Below, in pieces: positions 33,748 through 44,296 of a stretch of DNA of 64,000 bases (positions within the stretch are counted from its first letter, which is position 1; every line of letters starts with the position of its first letter). The stretch comes from Vitellaria paradoxa. Lineage: Eukaryota; Streptophyta; Magnoliopsida; Ericales; Sapotaceae. The stretch lies in NCBI GenBank assembly GCA_019916065.1, contig CM034239.1, forward strand, positions 37,472,419-37,536,418. Reading direction: 5' to 3'. Under the pieces are notes generated by a model. It saw only the letters and a list, made by a program, of their open reading frames with translations. It did not search any database and had not been told where the DNA came from. Made by a program: the position numbers and the translations under genes.

Positions 33748-33948
33748 GTCTTAGTTTGGAAAACAAACACCAAAAAAAAAACAAAACAAAACTAACTAAC
33801 TAGATTTTTAAATTTTTTTAATTTGATATTTTTGTCATTCATAATTTAAAAAAATTAAAATGTAATAAGATAAATTTGATCATTTTAAAAAACCAAAAAA
33901 GTTAAGTAATCAAGAGTTGAGAAATTACCAAAGTTCTCAAATGGAGCC
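33748..33948. mobile_element. Tourist-like MITE, TSD TAA
   Basis: GTCTTAGTTTGGAAAAC on the left and TTCTCAAATGGAGCC on the right, 201 bp, flanked by TAA (33745-33747, 33949-33951). The inverted match is imperfect. Confidence 0.55.
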
Positions 33949-33951
33949 TAA

Positions 33952-34117
33952 GGCTTAGGAAATAAAAAATAAAAAAAAACTAAGTTTAAAGTAACCAGTT
34001 AGCCAGTTATTAAAAGCTAGTTTTTATTTTTTATTTTATTTTTTAGTGTTTGATAAGTTCAGAAAAAGTAAAAAATCTGAGTAGCTAAGAGAACTGATTA
34101 GGTTGTCAATGGGAGCC
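33952..34117. mobile_element. Possible Tourist-like MITE sharing a TAA with its neighbour
   Basis: Begins GGCTTAGGAAATAAAA immediately after TAA and ends TTGTCAATGGGAGCC before TAA (34118-34120). Only the outer GGCT/AGCC bases pair well, so the call is weak. Confidence 0.35.
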
Positions 34118-34236
34118 TAAAATAATAAAAATAAAAATATTTCTTCGTTCGTCATGCATGATGTCCTCTCCATATCTCTCTGGATCTCTGCTCATATGGA
34201 TAACGTGGACGGATGAATAAATGTTAGATACAATTG

Positions 34237-34400
34237 ATGTGTTTGGAGTTATATAAAAATGTATAAAATAAAATAAAATTATAAAAATAAATGTCTCGTA
34301 ATTCATGCAATGAGTGAATAATTTAAATTTTATTGTCTTGTATTATATTTATAAAATTTTATAAAATTTTATTTTATTTGATAGAGCTCGCAATGGAGCT
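34237..34400. mobile_element. MITE family B, copy 3
   Basis: TGTGTTTGGAGTTATATAAA on the left and TTATTTGATAGAGCTCGCA on the right. The centre TCTCGTAATTCATGCAATGAG matches the centres of the 30.0-kb and 40.4-kb copies. Ends approximate. Confidence 0.55.
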
Positions 34401-34518
34401 AATATCCATTTCAAATGGTTGAATAGAGTTCTACCTAGTTGTTCCTTGTGGGGCAATACCCCTAAAATTTTACCTGATGAACATCTTGTTAGCAGCTGTA
34501 AAATTAATAGCAAAAATT

Positions 34519-34825
34519 AGGTAATATGTGATTCTTTTTTCTGTTTTCTTTTTTTTTATTACTTGTTTTATGTGTTTTATGTTTAAAAATTCTAAAATAA
34601 GAAAATAGAAAATATTCTATTTTCTTTATTTTGAATTCAAAACGCTCAAAATGACTTTTTATTATTTTTCATTTTATACGTAAATCGTCCATTTTTTATT
34701 TTCTAAAACAATATTTAAAAACACAAGTGAACAAATGCGTTTAAATTATTTTTTTTTATTTTTAAAAGTATAAAATGAAAAATGAATTCAAAATAAAAAA
34801 TATAAAAACAAACTAAATGACACCT
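34519..34825. mobile_element. MITE family A, copy 2
   Basis: Left AGGTAATATGTGATTC, right AACTAAATGACACCT; interior TTTTATGTGTTTTATGTTT, CTCAAAATGACTTTTTATTA and AAATCGTCCATTTTTTATTT match the 38.8-kb copy in order. Confidence 0.65.
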
Positions 34826-35425
34826 AAGTGTTCTTCAACTACTTGTTGGCTATATATATATATATATATATTAATTCTTTATCAACGTTGAATGGTGTTT
34901 ATACCTATTTTTAGAAAATTAAAAAAAATCCGACTTTTGAATTCTATTTCACATAAGATTTGTTTATACCTACTTGAGAAACTTTCTCCTAAAATTTTTT
35001 GTACACAGAAAAAACAATATCGAGAAACTCATTGTGTTTGAAAAATAAGATTCACTCCTTTTTCTTTTTTCTTTTTTTTATAGTTACAATAACATTAATT
35101 TATTGAAATTCTTTGTAAGAAGCTTTTAAAGGCATTCAAATATTTGCACATTCTTTATCGTACATTGACAAAGTAAGTTATTCCACTTGTCGGTAGATCA
35201 AAAAATTCAATAATATGATAGATGTAACAATTGAATCACTGGTCGAAAACTTTGTAACCGAGATACATGTTGCTTGTAGTGAAAATTTTTGCGGCTCTTT
35301 CCTACCTTTTCATGCAAAAGTTTTTCGCGTAAAATTTTTATGTTCAATCTCTTTTATTTTTTTCATAATTTGATATTATTGATTTGAAATTATTATAAGT
35401 AATTAGTGATCTGTACCAACAATTT

Positions 35426-35617
35426 AAAATTTTCATACGTCATGCTAATAAATAAAAAAATTAAGGGATAAAATATATGTGTCTATGTATAGTTGATTTA
35501 AAAATAATAAGAATTAAATGGAAAATTTTCATACGTCATGCTAATAAATAAAAAAATTAAGGGATAAAATATATGTGTCTATGTATAGTTGATTTAAAAA
35601 TAATAAGAATTAAATGG
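35426..35617. repeat. Perfect 96-bp tandem duplication
   Basis: 35426-35521 and 35522-35617 appear identical (both run AAAATTTTCATACGTCATGC ... AGAATTAAATGG). Identity implies a recent event or active correction; an assembly artefact is possible. The rest of 34826-36411 is AT-rich with no gene recognised. Confidence 0.9.
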
Positions 35618-36411
35618 AAGACAAGTTTTGACAAGTGTTCTGACAAAATATTAAATAAACGTATGATAACGCTTAATTTGGATAATTAAAAATTTTAAAT
35701 TAATAAAATTTTGAAATTAAATTGTATTAAAATATAAATAATAGAGCTAATAAAATTTTTTCTAATAATTACTAGTTATTACTATTAAAGTAGTGATGTC
35801 ACTAATTCTTAAAATGACGAAATCATTTATATAATGATTCTAAAAATTTAATAAAATTATCATATCCAACTATTCAAATTTATAATGAAATTCTACATAA
35901 ACTAATAAAGTTATATTTGATGAATTTACCAACACAACCTAAATGTCGAATTTCAATTTATTAATGTTTCTTAAATTGTCACACACCATAAAATGAGATA
36001 GAACCATTTAATTCTAGCTAGAAAATGAATTTATCCTAATCCGAGATTGAAAAGAAACCATCGCTCCCGCGCCTCCCCAAAATTGAAATTAAAAAAAATA
36101 AAATCAGTGGATTAGTCATTAAAATTTGTACCCACTTTAACTGCTATATTCTTTTAACTTTCATATCCCTGAGTGCATTAGGAACTATATCCATACATAT
36201 ATACACAGACAGTTTACTCAAACTTAGGGTATTATATATTGAAAGGAGGGGGTTGACATTGATTTTAACATCAGCTCGGTAATATTGAGATCAGAAAATA
36301 TTAAATTATAAATAAATAAATACATCTGAATCGTTAAATTTTAATCTAACAGTCTGAGTGGTTCTATTCGAAAAAGTCTTATGTATTGACACTTGTCTTT
36401 TACAAGTTGAC

Positions 36412-36597
36412 ACTTTTATTTTTTTTTAATACTAAAAGTATCAAGCTCAATTTGTATGCATGTCAACTAATTCTGGGACGATGAAGTTAACAATCTTGAA
36501 GGAGATTCGAACTAGTGACTACTAGAAGGAGATTCGAACTAGTGACTATTAGAGAATAAATCTAATATTTTACCAATTAAATTACCATTCAAGATTA
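36412..36597 (-). mobile_element. tRNA-derived SINE, copy 1
   Basis: Read on the minus strand: an A-box-like TGGTAATTTAATTGGTAA at the 5' end, then a B-box-like CTAGTTCGAATCTCC, then a body shared with the 47.8-kb copy (GATTGTTAACTTCATCGTCC, AGAATTAGTTGACATGCATA), ending in an A-rich tail near 36412-36430. The B-box segment (27 bases, 36498-36524) is duplicated at 36525-36551. Confidence 0.75.
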
Positions 36598-37740
36598 AGA
36601 AATGATGTTGCTTATAAGATAAAAATAAAAAATTATGATAATCAAATTAGACACGAAACTAACACTTCTACGACTTATTGATTTAATTAGAATCTTTTAC
36701 TTTTACAAGTTGACACCAGAAGAAAGTGTTTGAATGACAAAAGTATAATAAAAATATAAAAAATAGATATATAATAAAATTTAATTAAAAGATATTAATA
36801 AATTTTTGTAGATAGAATTTAATAAATCAAATACACCTTAATATAGGGGTGAATTTAAGATTTTAATAAAGAATAAAGAAGATATGAAAGTATTTGATTG
36901 GATGGCTGCGAGTCATGTCAAAGTTGAAAGTGAAATGAAAGTGATGTCGCTTATATAATTAAAAAAAATTATTATAATCAAATCAGACCCTCAACTAATA
37001 CTTTTTACTATTTATATATTTAATTAAAATCTCTTCACTCCACCCGAGAGTATACCTAGTACATTTCTTAAAAATAATAATTATTATTATATTTTATTAT
37101 TTATGAAATTTATTATATATTATATTTATTGATATTATATATTCATAAAAACATTCAAATGCCACATCATTTTCCACTTTAGAGAGAAGAGAAGAATAAG
37201 GAAAAAAAAAACATAAACTGTAGCAATTAAATGAGAAGTTTAAAAAAAAAAAATCAATCAGATTATCTACCATTTTCATCCTTAAAATTCCCGTAACCCC
37301 GGGTTGACAGAGTTGCTCTTCGTAAAAATCTGGCCACGCCATTGAAGTGCTCAAACCATCTAACAAACTTGAGCTTTTTAGAGTGGGTAAAAAGTGCTGT
37401 GCGGCGGCGCTAGCTTCTGCAATAGGCAAGTATATGATTAAACAAGTAAAAAAAAAATCATTTTTTGGATCTCACACTATAGAAAATCTCACTCAGAAAG
37501 ACTAGTTTATGGCTTTTGGAGCTCAAAAAAATGTTTCAAAAAAGTCAAAAGTTGATGTTGAGGTGATGCAAAGGTAATATATAACGAAATTTGATTAGAA
37601 AAAGTTAAAATTTTTTTACGGTTATATTGAAATTTTTTGAAAAATTTAAGGTTTGATAGGAGGGGAATTGATCAAAACTGATGACAAGAATACAGTGTTC
37701 AATCCCTTCCAACAGCCAACCATGCCATGCCATCACGCAT
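36598..37740. other. AT-rich spacer
   Basis: No supported gene. A GC-richer patch at 37290-37420 has open frames on the minus strand but no recognised protein. Confidence 0.4.
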
Positions 37741-38195
37741 GTGCAGTAACAGATTTAGAATTTTGTTACAGTGGAGTCAAGTCGATAAATAAAAACAGTG
37801 TACTTAATTTATGGATAATATGTTTTAAGAGATATATTTTATGGGGGCAAAAAGACAAAAATATCTCAAAAACTATACTATTTTCTAAAGAAATTTTGTT
37901 TTTAATGGAGGCAAAACTTGTAAATTGCTTGAGGTATAGGGGCAATTTGTTTTGAAAGATATATTTTATAAGGATAAAAATATAAAAATATTTAAAAAAT
38001 TATACTGTTTTTTTAAAAAATTTTACTTCTAATAGAGACAAAACTTATAAATTATTTAAAGTATAGGAACAATTTATTTTAAAAAATATATTTTATAAGA
38101 GTAAAAGTATAAAAATATCTCAAAAATTATATTATTTTTTACAAAAATTTTGTTTTCAAGTGGGATCAATTGACCCCTTAACCCTACGTGCATCC
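37741..38195. mobile_element. Degenerate non-autonomous element with three internal repeats
   Basis: Left GCAGTAACAGATTTAGAATTT resembles the CAGTGGCGGATCCAGAATTT-type start of common plant non-autonomous elements. The right part ends with GATCAATTGACCCCTTAACC and GTGCATCCGC. Between lie three diverged blocks of about 130 bases, each with a form of AAAGATATATTTTATAAGG followed by AAAAATATNTCAAAAA. No TSD found. Confidence 0.45.
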
Positions 38196-38789
38196 GCACG
38201 TGCGCATGTGCATGCGGTGCAGTACTCTTCAATGCCCACTCGTCCTCTGAATCTGACCCTATTATTAATGGATACATCCTTATCTACTAATTATTATATA
38301 TTTAATTGTGAGTTTGGAATTATAGGATGTGTAGTGCTCAATACTTTGAGGAGAATTTTTAAAATATAATTCTGTCAATTGAGATAAAAAAAATTACCAT
38401 AAATTTGAGTAATTTAATATAATAAATCTAAAATCATTGCAAAATAAGTTATTTGAAATTATTTATAACAATAATTCTATTATTTTAGATATTATTTAAA
38501 AAATTATTTTTTTAACTGAATAAATTAATTTTCTTACTTATATTTTAATTATTTAATATGATTTATAAAAATAATTTCACTATTTTAAGAGAAAATGGCA
38601 CTACTACTTTAATAATAACTGGTTAAAAGGACACGCACGCTGCATGTGTAAATAATATTAAGTATTTAATTAGTATATATATAAATTAACACATTCAAAA
38701 GAAACAATATTTGATAGTATTATAAACTGGAGAATAAATAAATTTATAAAATAATTACATATGGACTTCTTGATAACATGATAATGCTC

Positions 38790-39131
38790 AAGGTGTCATT
38801 TGGTTTGTTTTTTTATTTTTTATTTTTTATTTTATGTGTTTTATTTTTTAAAAATTCTAAAACAAAGAAACAGAAGATAATTTATTTTTCTTATTTTGAG
38901 ATTTTCCTTATTCTGGGTTAAAAATACTCAAAATGACTTTTTGCTAATTTTCATTTTATGTGTAAATCTATTTTCTATTTTTTAAAATAAGTTTTGAAAA
39001 TACAAGTGACTAAATGCGTTTTGAACTATTTTTCTTATTTTCACAGCGCAAAATTACAAATGAGCTCAAAACAGAAAATAGAAAATAAAAATATAAAATA
39101 AAAAATAGAAAAATAAATCAAATGCCACCTT
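38790..39131. mobile_element. MITE family A, copy 3 (complete)
   Basis: AAGGTGTCATTTGGTTTGT at the left and the inverted AATAAATCAAATGCCACCTT at the right, 342 bp. It is the most complete of three copies and defines the family. No obvious target duplication. Confidence 0.75.
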
Positions 39132-40367
39132 AGTAATTTAAATTGATAATTGTTTTAAAACCCAAAATTATCCATTTCAAACTAAGACATAATTGATTTT
39201 TTTAATATGTAATTTTATACAGATTTTTAAAGGAAGGAAAAAAGGAATTAAAACTTCAAAAAAAAAATATCCCATTAGTGTTAAACATCCATTTCTTTCA
39301 ATTTCTTTTCTCTGTTGATATCTTATCCATCTTCACTCAAAACTATCTAATTGATGGAAGCACTTCAATCTCTTCTCGATTCATCTATTAAGAAAATTTA
39401 GATTTATCAAGTCCATGCAACTACCTAAATTTCAAATACATCTCTACTAGTTCCTCTATCATATAGAAGAGTAAAGAAAGAAAGGCAAGATAAAATAAAA
39501 GAAAGAGAAAAGAAATGGGAGGGGGAGATTGGCCCCTAACCAATTAATTAATTCTTAAATTTTAAACATAACTCTACATCTGATCCACCCAAGAAAATAA
39601 ACTAAATACTTGAGTCCAATAATTAAAATAGCCTAATAATTCAAATAATGGCCAAAAAAAAAAAAAATATCGGGTGTTATAGATAATTTCCATGAAAATG
39701 CCTTACTTGTATATACTTTAAAAAAATCACAAAAAAAATTAATTACAGATTCAATCATAGATAGTTTGTGTAACATAAATAGTTATTAAACATCATTTTA
39801 ATTAATAAATCATTGAGTCTATATATGAAGCAATAATCTTTGTGAATGTTGATATATAAAACTTTATTTTTGTGATAAATTATTGATGCAAATTGATTAA
39901 ATTATATTAATATATTTTTGTTTATCAGATATAATTTATATAGTAATATTTTTTTCTACACACCTAAATTTGGGCCCTCCAAAGTGAATCATGGCATCCC
40001 TTAAATTTTTGTATCTTTTGTAAAGACACTTTTGACATTTTTTCACTAACATCAGTCCTATTTGTTTCTTAAGCAATGCCAATTATGAAATATACGTGAA
40101 GACTAGCTAAGAAATTGAATTCAAGCTACTCATCATACCATCATTGATTTCTCAAAAAGCTTGGCCCAAAGAATGATCTATCGAGAGTAAATTGACAAAG
40201 CAATTGATTTCGATCCTTGACAAGCTCAATGCTCGTCCCATAACTTAAAATTGCCTTTCGTGTTGGCTTAAAAGAGATAAATGTTATCTCAATAAAAATT
40301 TTATTAATTTATTTCAATTATATTAATTATGCTTCATTTAAAATTAAATAATACTTTATTATATTAT
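39132..40367. other. AT-rich spacer
   Basis: No gene or bounded element recognised. Low-complexity A/T sequence with unique patches at 39300-39560 and 39970-40260. Confidence 0.45.
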
Positions 40368-40496
40368 GGTTCCGTTTGGTTTACTATAAATCTCTGTAAA
40401 TTTTTAAAAAATTCTAAAAATTATTTATTTTTTATCTCACTGCACGAATTATGAACCCACGACTTATCTCACTTTTCGTCACTTCAAACACATCTT
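40368..40496. mobile_element. MITE family B, copy 4
   Basis: GGTTCCGTTTGGTTTACTAT on the left, CACTTCAAACACATCTTA on the right; centre ATCTCACTGCACGAATTATGA. Reverse-complemented it aligns with the copy upstream of the BPI/LBP gene at 49.0 kb. Confidence 0.65.
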
Positions 40497-40993
40497 ATGT
40501 TTTTGAACAATTATATATTAATTTTTCAGAAAGTGGATAAATAATTAAGAAGTTGTTAGAAGAAAATATTAACAATTATTTTCATAATTTTTAATTTCAT
40601 ACAAATGCATGCATGTCACGTTTTATATACTTGACTTCTTGCTTAAAAACAAAAAGTTTCAATAATTTTTTTTCATCACCTATGATTTTTTTCAACTGAA
40701 AGTTGATGATTTTTTTTTTACTGAAATTTGATTTTTTGTTTTTTGTTTTATATTTTTAAGTATGTTATTTATATTAAAAATATATGTATCTAAAATATAA
40801 AAAAAATTCCCACAAGTGAAAAAGTTATCACGTGAAGTTTTCTATTTTTAAGTAATTTTTTTCTTACAAAATGTAAATAGCATGTTTTAAATTTATTAAA
40901 AAAATCAAATTTTAATTAAAAAATATACAAGACGAAAAAAAATTATACTTTTCATTTTTTATGGAAAAAGTCAAGTTTATTTAATCATATTAA

Positions 40994-41253
40994 GCACCAG
41001 TTTGGAGGATCAAATTTTGGTTAAAAAATAAAAAGTGGATAAATTTTATATTGTTAAGTATTTTGTGTGTTACTCAAGTGTAAAAAAAATTGATAAAAAT
41101 TGAAGAAAGTTGATAAAAGTTGGAGAAAGTACAAAAAAAAATTAGAAAAAGTTAGAGAAAAATAAAATTATTCGGGTGCAAAGAAAGTTGAAAAAATTAA
41201 AAAAAAAAAAAAGTTAAAAGTTTTCGGCTAAATTTTACACTTCAAACGGACGC
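40994..41253. mobile_element. Tourist-like MITE, TSD TAA
   Basis: GCACCAGTTTGGAGGATCAA on the left and the inverted CTTCAAACGGACGC on the right, 260 bp, flanked by TAA (40991-40993, 41254-41256). Interior carries GTTGATAAAAGTTGGAGAAAG-type repeats. Confidence 0.7.
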
Positions 41254-42129
41254 TAAATAGTTATGCGACTTTTCTAAATCACAATGTCAGGGTCTTCCCT
41301 CTCTCAAAATGAAAGCTGGATAAATTATCAAAACTGATCCCCTTTGGTGAATTTATCATGTAACGGGAATTATGTATTCCTACAGTGGCTATTTTCTGTT
41401 GATAAATATTTTATCAGATCTACCGTTTTAACGACCAAATACCGTAACCCAACAATCCTACAGAATCAGCTCCAAAAATGCAAAATCATGACAAAGAAGA
41501 CTGCTAGCTTCCAGTGTATACATATAAATACATACACGCAGAAAAATGAGAACTCATCGAGTCTGGACCTAAAAAATGATAAAGTTCCAACTGAATAAGA
41601 CATGATTACCGTTTTCTTAGTACGGAACAGGTTCGGAAGTATTGCATCAGCACTAAAGAGAGAAAAATAAATGAATTCAAGAAAATTCATAATATTAGTA
41701 TTTTTCACTTCAATAAAGTTACACCCACTGTTATTTTATCTTGTATCATTCACCGCTCAAATTTGCATTGTTGATTTTTAAATAGGAGATAACATTTTAC
41801 GACTGTAATAATTTTGGACGAAATATACCAATCATTGCTCATAGTCACTGGTACAAATTAGGTAAGCGGTGAATCGTGCGGAACAAAAGAACGGCGATGG
41901 TAGAATTTTTGTTTTCACTTTGCCTCCTTCCTGAAACAATTTAGGGTAAATTATACTTAGCACTTTGCATTTTAAATCAATCCACTTTGTCGCATCAAAT
42001 TTATTAACAAAAAAGTCATATGTCCATGTTGTGCAACGAACAAGTTGCATTTCTCATCAAATTTTAACGATAACTGATAGAAAGAGCAAAGTAGATCACT
42101 TTGAAAGTATAGGCCTAGGGGTAAAGTGA
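41254..42129. other. Unassigned spacer
   Basis: No supported gene; open frames here are short and lack domains. Base composition is slightly less AT-rich than in the neighbouring spacers. Confidence 0.4.
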
Positions 42130-42197
42130 GACAATTTATTATATACGTAACAACTCACATCTTCACAATACAATATTATCCACTATGAACAAGATTA

Positions 42198-42285
42198 GGT
42201 ACAATATGAGAACCTGTTAAGAGGCCATCTATCCTGATATTGCTCTCGCTCAAACATACTCAATCTTGGAGTTCTTTTGGAATCC
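42198..42285 (-). other. 5S-rRNA-like domain in the 3' LTR of the Cassandra-like element
   Basis: Minus strand GGATTCCAAAAGAACTCCAA, then TTTGAGCGAGAGCAATATCA and GGATAGATGGCCTCTTAAC, follows the 5S order ATCCCATCAGAACTCC / TTGGGCGAGAGTAGTAC / GGATGGGTGACCTCCTGGGA. It is too diverged to be a 5S gene. Confidence 0.65.
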
Positions 42286-42574
42286 AATGCCTACATGATT
42301 TTAAACTGTGTTGTACTATGAAGATGTCGAATTATACATATATGGTACTTCCTCTATCTATGCGATGTGGGAAGAAGTGCTTTATAGCACTTTGATAGTA
42401 ACTCGCTCAATCTCTTGTCGGCTCGTTAACATCGCCGTCATTCCATCACATCTCTCCTCCTTTCAGGCATGCACTCTTGTGTGGCTCCACACTTCCACTT
42501 AAGCATTAGATTTGATATCATTTATAATGACTCTCATCTCCATGATATAATATTTTCTGCATTAGGCTTGGCTA

Positions 42575-42660
42575 GGTGCAGAGCAATGACTTACTAAGGG
42601 GTTAGCTATCCTAATAGTACTCTCGCTCAAAACACTTAACTCTAGAGTTCTAAGGGAATC
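42575..42660 (-). other. 5S-rRNA-like domain in the 5' LTR of the Cassandra-like element
   Basis: Minus strand GATTCCCTTAGAACTCTAGA, GTTAAGTGTTTTGAGCGAGA and GTACTATTAGGATAGCTAAC, then GTAAGTCATTGCTCTGCACC, tracks the 5S rRNA 3' two-thirds closely, including the AAGTTAAGCGTGCTTGGGCG-like part. Confidence 0.7.
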
Positions 42661-42993
42661 TAATACCAAACCTTAAAATGCACTGTACTTTAAAAATATT
42701 GAATATTACATATATGACATTTCACCTCTATACTACTCGAAAATTTTAAAATTTGGTAAATAAATTTTATTTAATTATTCAGCAAATTTAATTTCAATTT
42801 TTTATGATAGCATTAATTGAAAAATTAATTATTTTAGAATAATTGATTTCTTAAACCCACCTTGAATTTGAATTTTTTTTTTAATTCTATATTAGAATTG
42901 AAAACCTATTAAGAGCATTCTATTTTTGAAGCCAAACACCCTAACTCATATATCCATTTTGCTTGAGCTAGCCCATGACCTATGGATTTGCTT

Positions 42994-43411
42994 TAGGGGT
43001 GGTAAAGTCAACCCATTCCCATCAACCGACCCAATTAAACCCATAATAAATAGGTTTATTTCCCGTTATTTTGCTAAATGGGTTGTTGTTGTGTAATTTA
43101 TAAAACACATGTTTATAAACGAGTGCAATTGGGTTGTCAAACAAGACCCATTAAAACACCTAATTAAACTAAAAAAATAATTTGTACTGTTGATATATAC
43201 GTATAACCCCCTATTTCTCTAGTGATCTCACTTACTACTCTCTACCCCTCACTCTAGAAAACTCTCTCTCTCTCTCTCCCCTTCTCTCTGGGTTACGTGA
43301 AAGCCTTTAAGTGGAGAAGTTTTGCTAGCTTGACATTGGGATAATATGCCCTTGAGCTGGATATGGAATGCGTACGGCATAAAGGCTTGTAACCTGCAAC
43401 AATTGACCTTA

Positions 43412-43444
<33 letters not shown>

Positions 43445-43795
43445 GTATAGATATCTTGAAATGGTTGATCAAGAAGGAAGATAGCCTTTACCTTCTATTT
43501 ATAGAAACAGTGCCCAAAAGATTGCAAAAGAAAGTTAAAAAAGTTAAATTTGTTTAATTTTTTTAGGTTGAATTAGAAAAATAAAAACTAATTTATAAAT
43601 ATTTGTCAAAAAATTTAGTTTTACTGAATTGAGCGTTGAAGAAGCAATTTCCTGCATATTTGCAATTGACATTCAATGTTTGTGCCAGAGCCTTCATAGA
43701 TGACTAATGTTATCCCACTCATCATGTACAAGGTCCAAATCATAAGAGACAATTAAAGTGGTATAATGAAAGAAGTTAGATATCTAATTTCATGT

Positions 43796-43855
<60 letters not shown>

Positions 43856-44288
43856 TAAGTTTTCTGTGGATTGCAATTTACTAAAGGCTGTTTGGATTAA
43901 GAATTTTTCAAAAGAAAAGAAAAGAAAGAAGATAATAATGATTTACAATTACTATTCAGGTATGGTTTGTGTTATCTGTGATAAAAAATCAAACAATAAA
44001 AGTGATGGATTTGAAAAATTAAAAATAATAAAATTAAAAAAATTAATTTATTGATAAGTGTCTTATTTTTTTATATTTTTAATTTATTCTAATAAAATCA
44101 TGCATTTAAATTTTTAATTATTTTTTTTAAAGTAGGTTGAGTTATAAGTAAATGGGTTGAATACAGGTTTATGGGCTTGTACTAACACGTATTTCTTTTA
44201 AATGGGTGGGTTTGAGTTACACCCATTTAACTTTCAACCCATTTAAACCATCACTAATTCGCCCAACCCGTCCATTTTGCCACTTCTA
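42994..44288. mobile_element. Non-autonomous hAT element, 1.3 kb, 8-bp TSD
   Basis: Left terminus TAGGGGTGGTAAAGTCAACC; right terminus read inward TAGAAGTGGCAAAATGGACG. The 8 bases ATTTGCTT flank both ends exactly (42986-42993 and 44289-44296). Subterminal regions are rich in ACCCATTTAA / TAAATGGGTT words on both sides, a typical hAT subterminal pattern. The interior holds CT microsatellites and a long TA run and codes for nothing recognisable. Confidence 0.88.
43799..43853. repeat. (TA)n microsatellite, about 55 bp
   Basis: Uninterrupted TA dinucleotides inside the hAT element. Likely length-variable. Confidence 0.97.
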
Positions 44289-44296
44289 ATTTGCTT

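Larger units (their letters stand above)
42130..42760 (-). mobile_element. Degenerate Cassandra-like TRIM with 5S-rRNA-like LTRs
   Basis: Two related blocks about 375 bases apart each carry a 5S-rRNA-like stretch on the minus strand. Between them the minus strand reads ATGATATCAAATCTAATGC (42500-42520), a decayed form of the TGGTATCAGAGC tRNA-Met primer site. Both blocks also share CATATATGTA and GTACA..CA..TTTAA sequence upstream of the 5S part. LTR, PBS, short interior, LTR within about 630 bases is the Cassandra layout. Ends are approximate and the copy is old. Confidence 0.7.

Noticed and set aside
42198..42660. Functional 5S rRNA genes
   Set aside because: Both stretches are too diverged, lack the 5' third, and sit in LTR-like arms flanking a decayed primer site.
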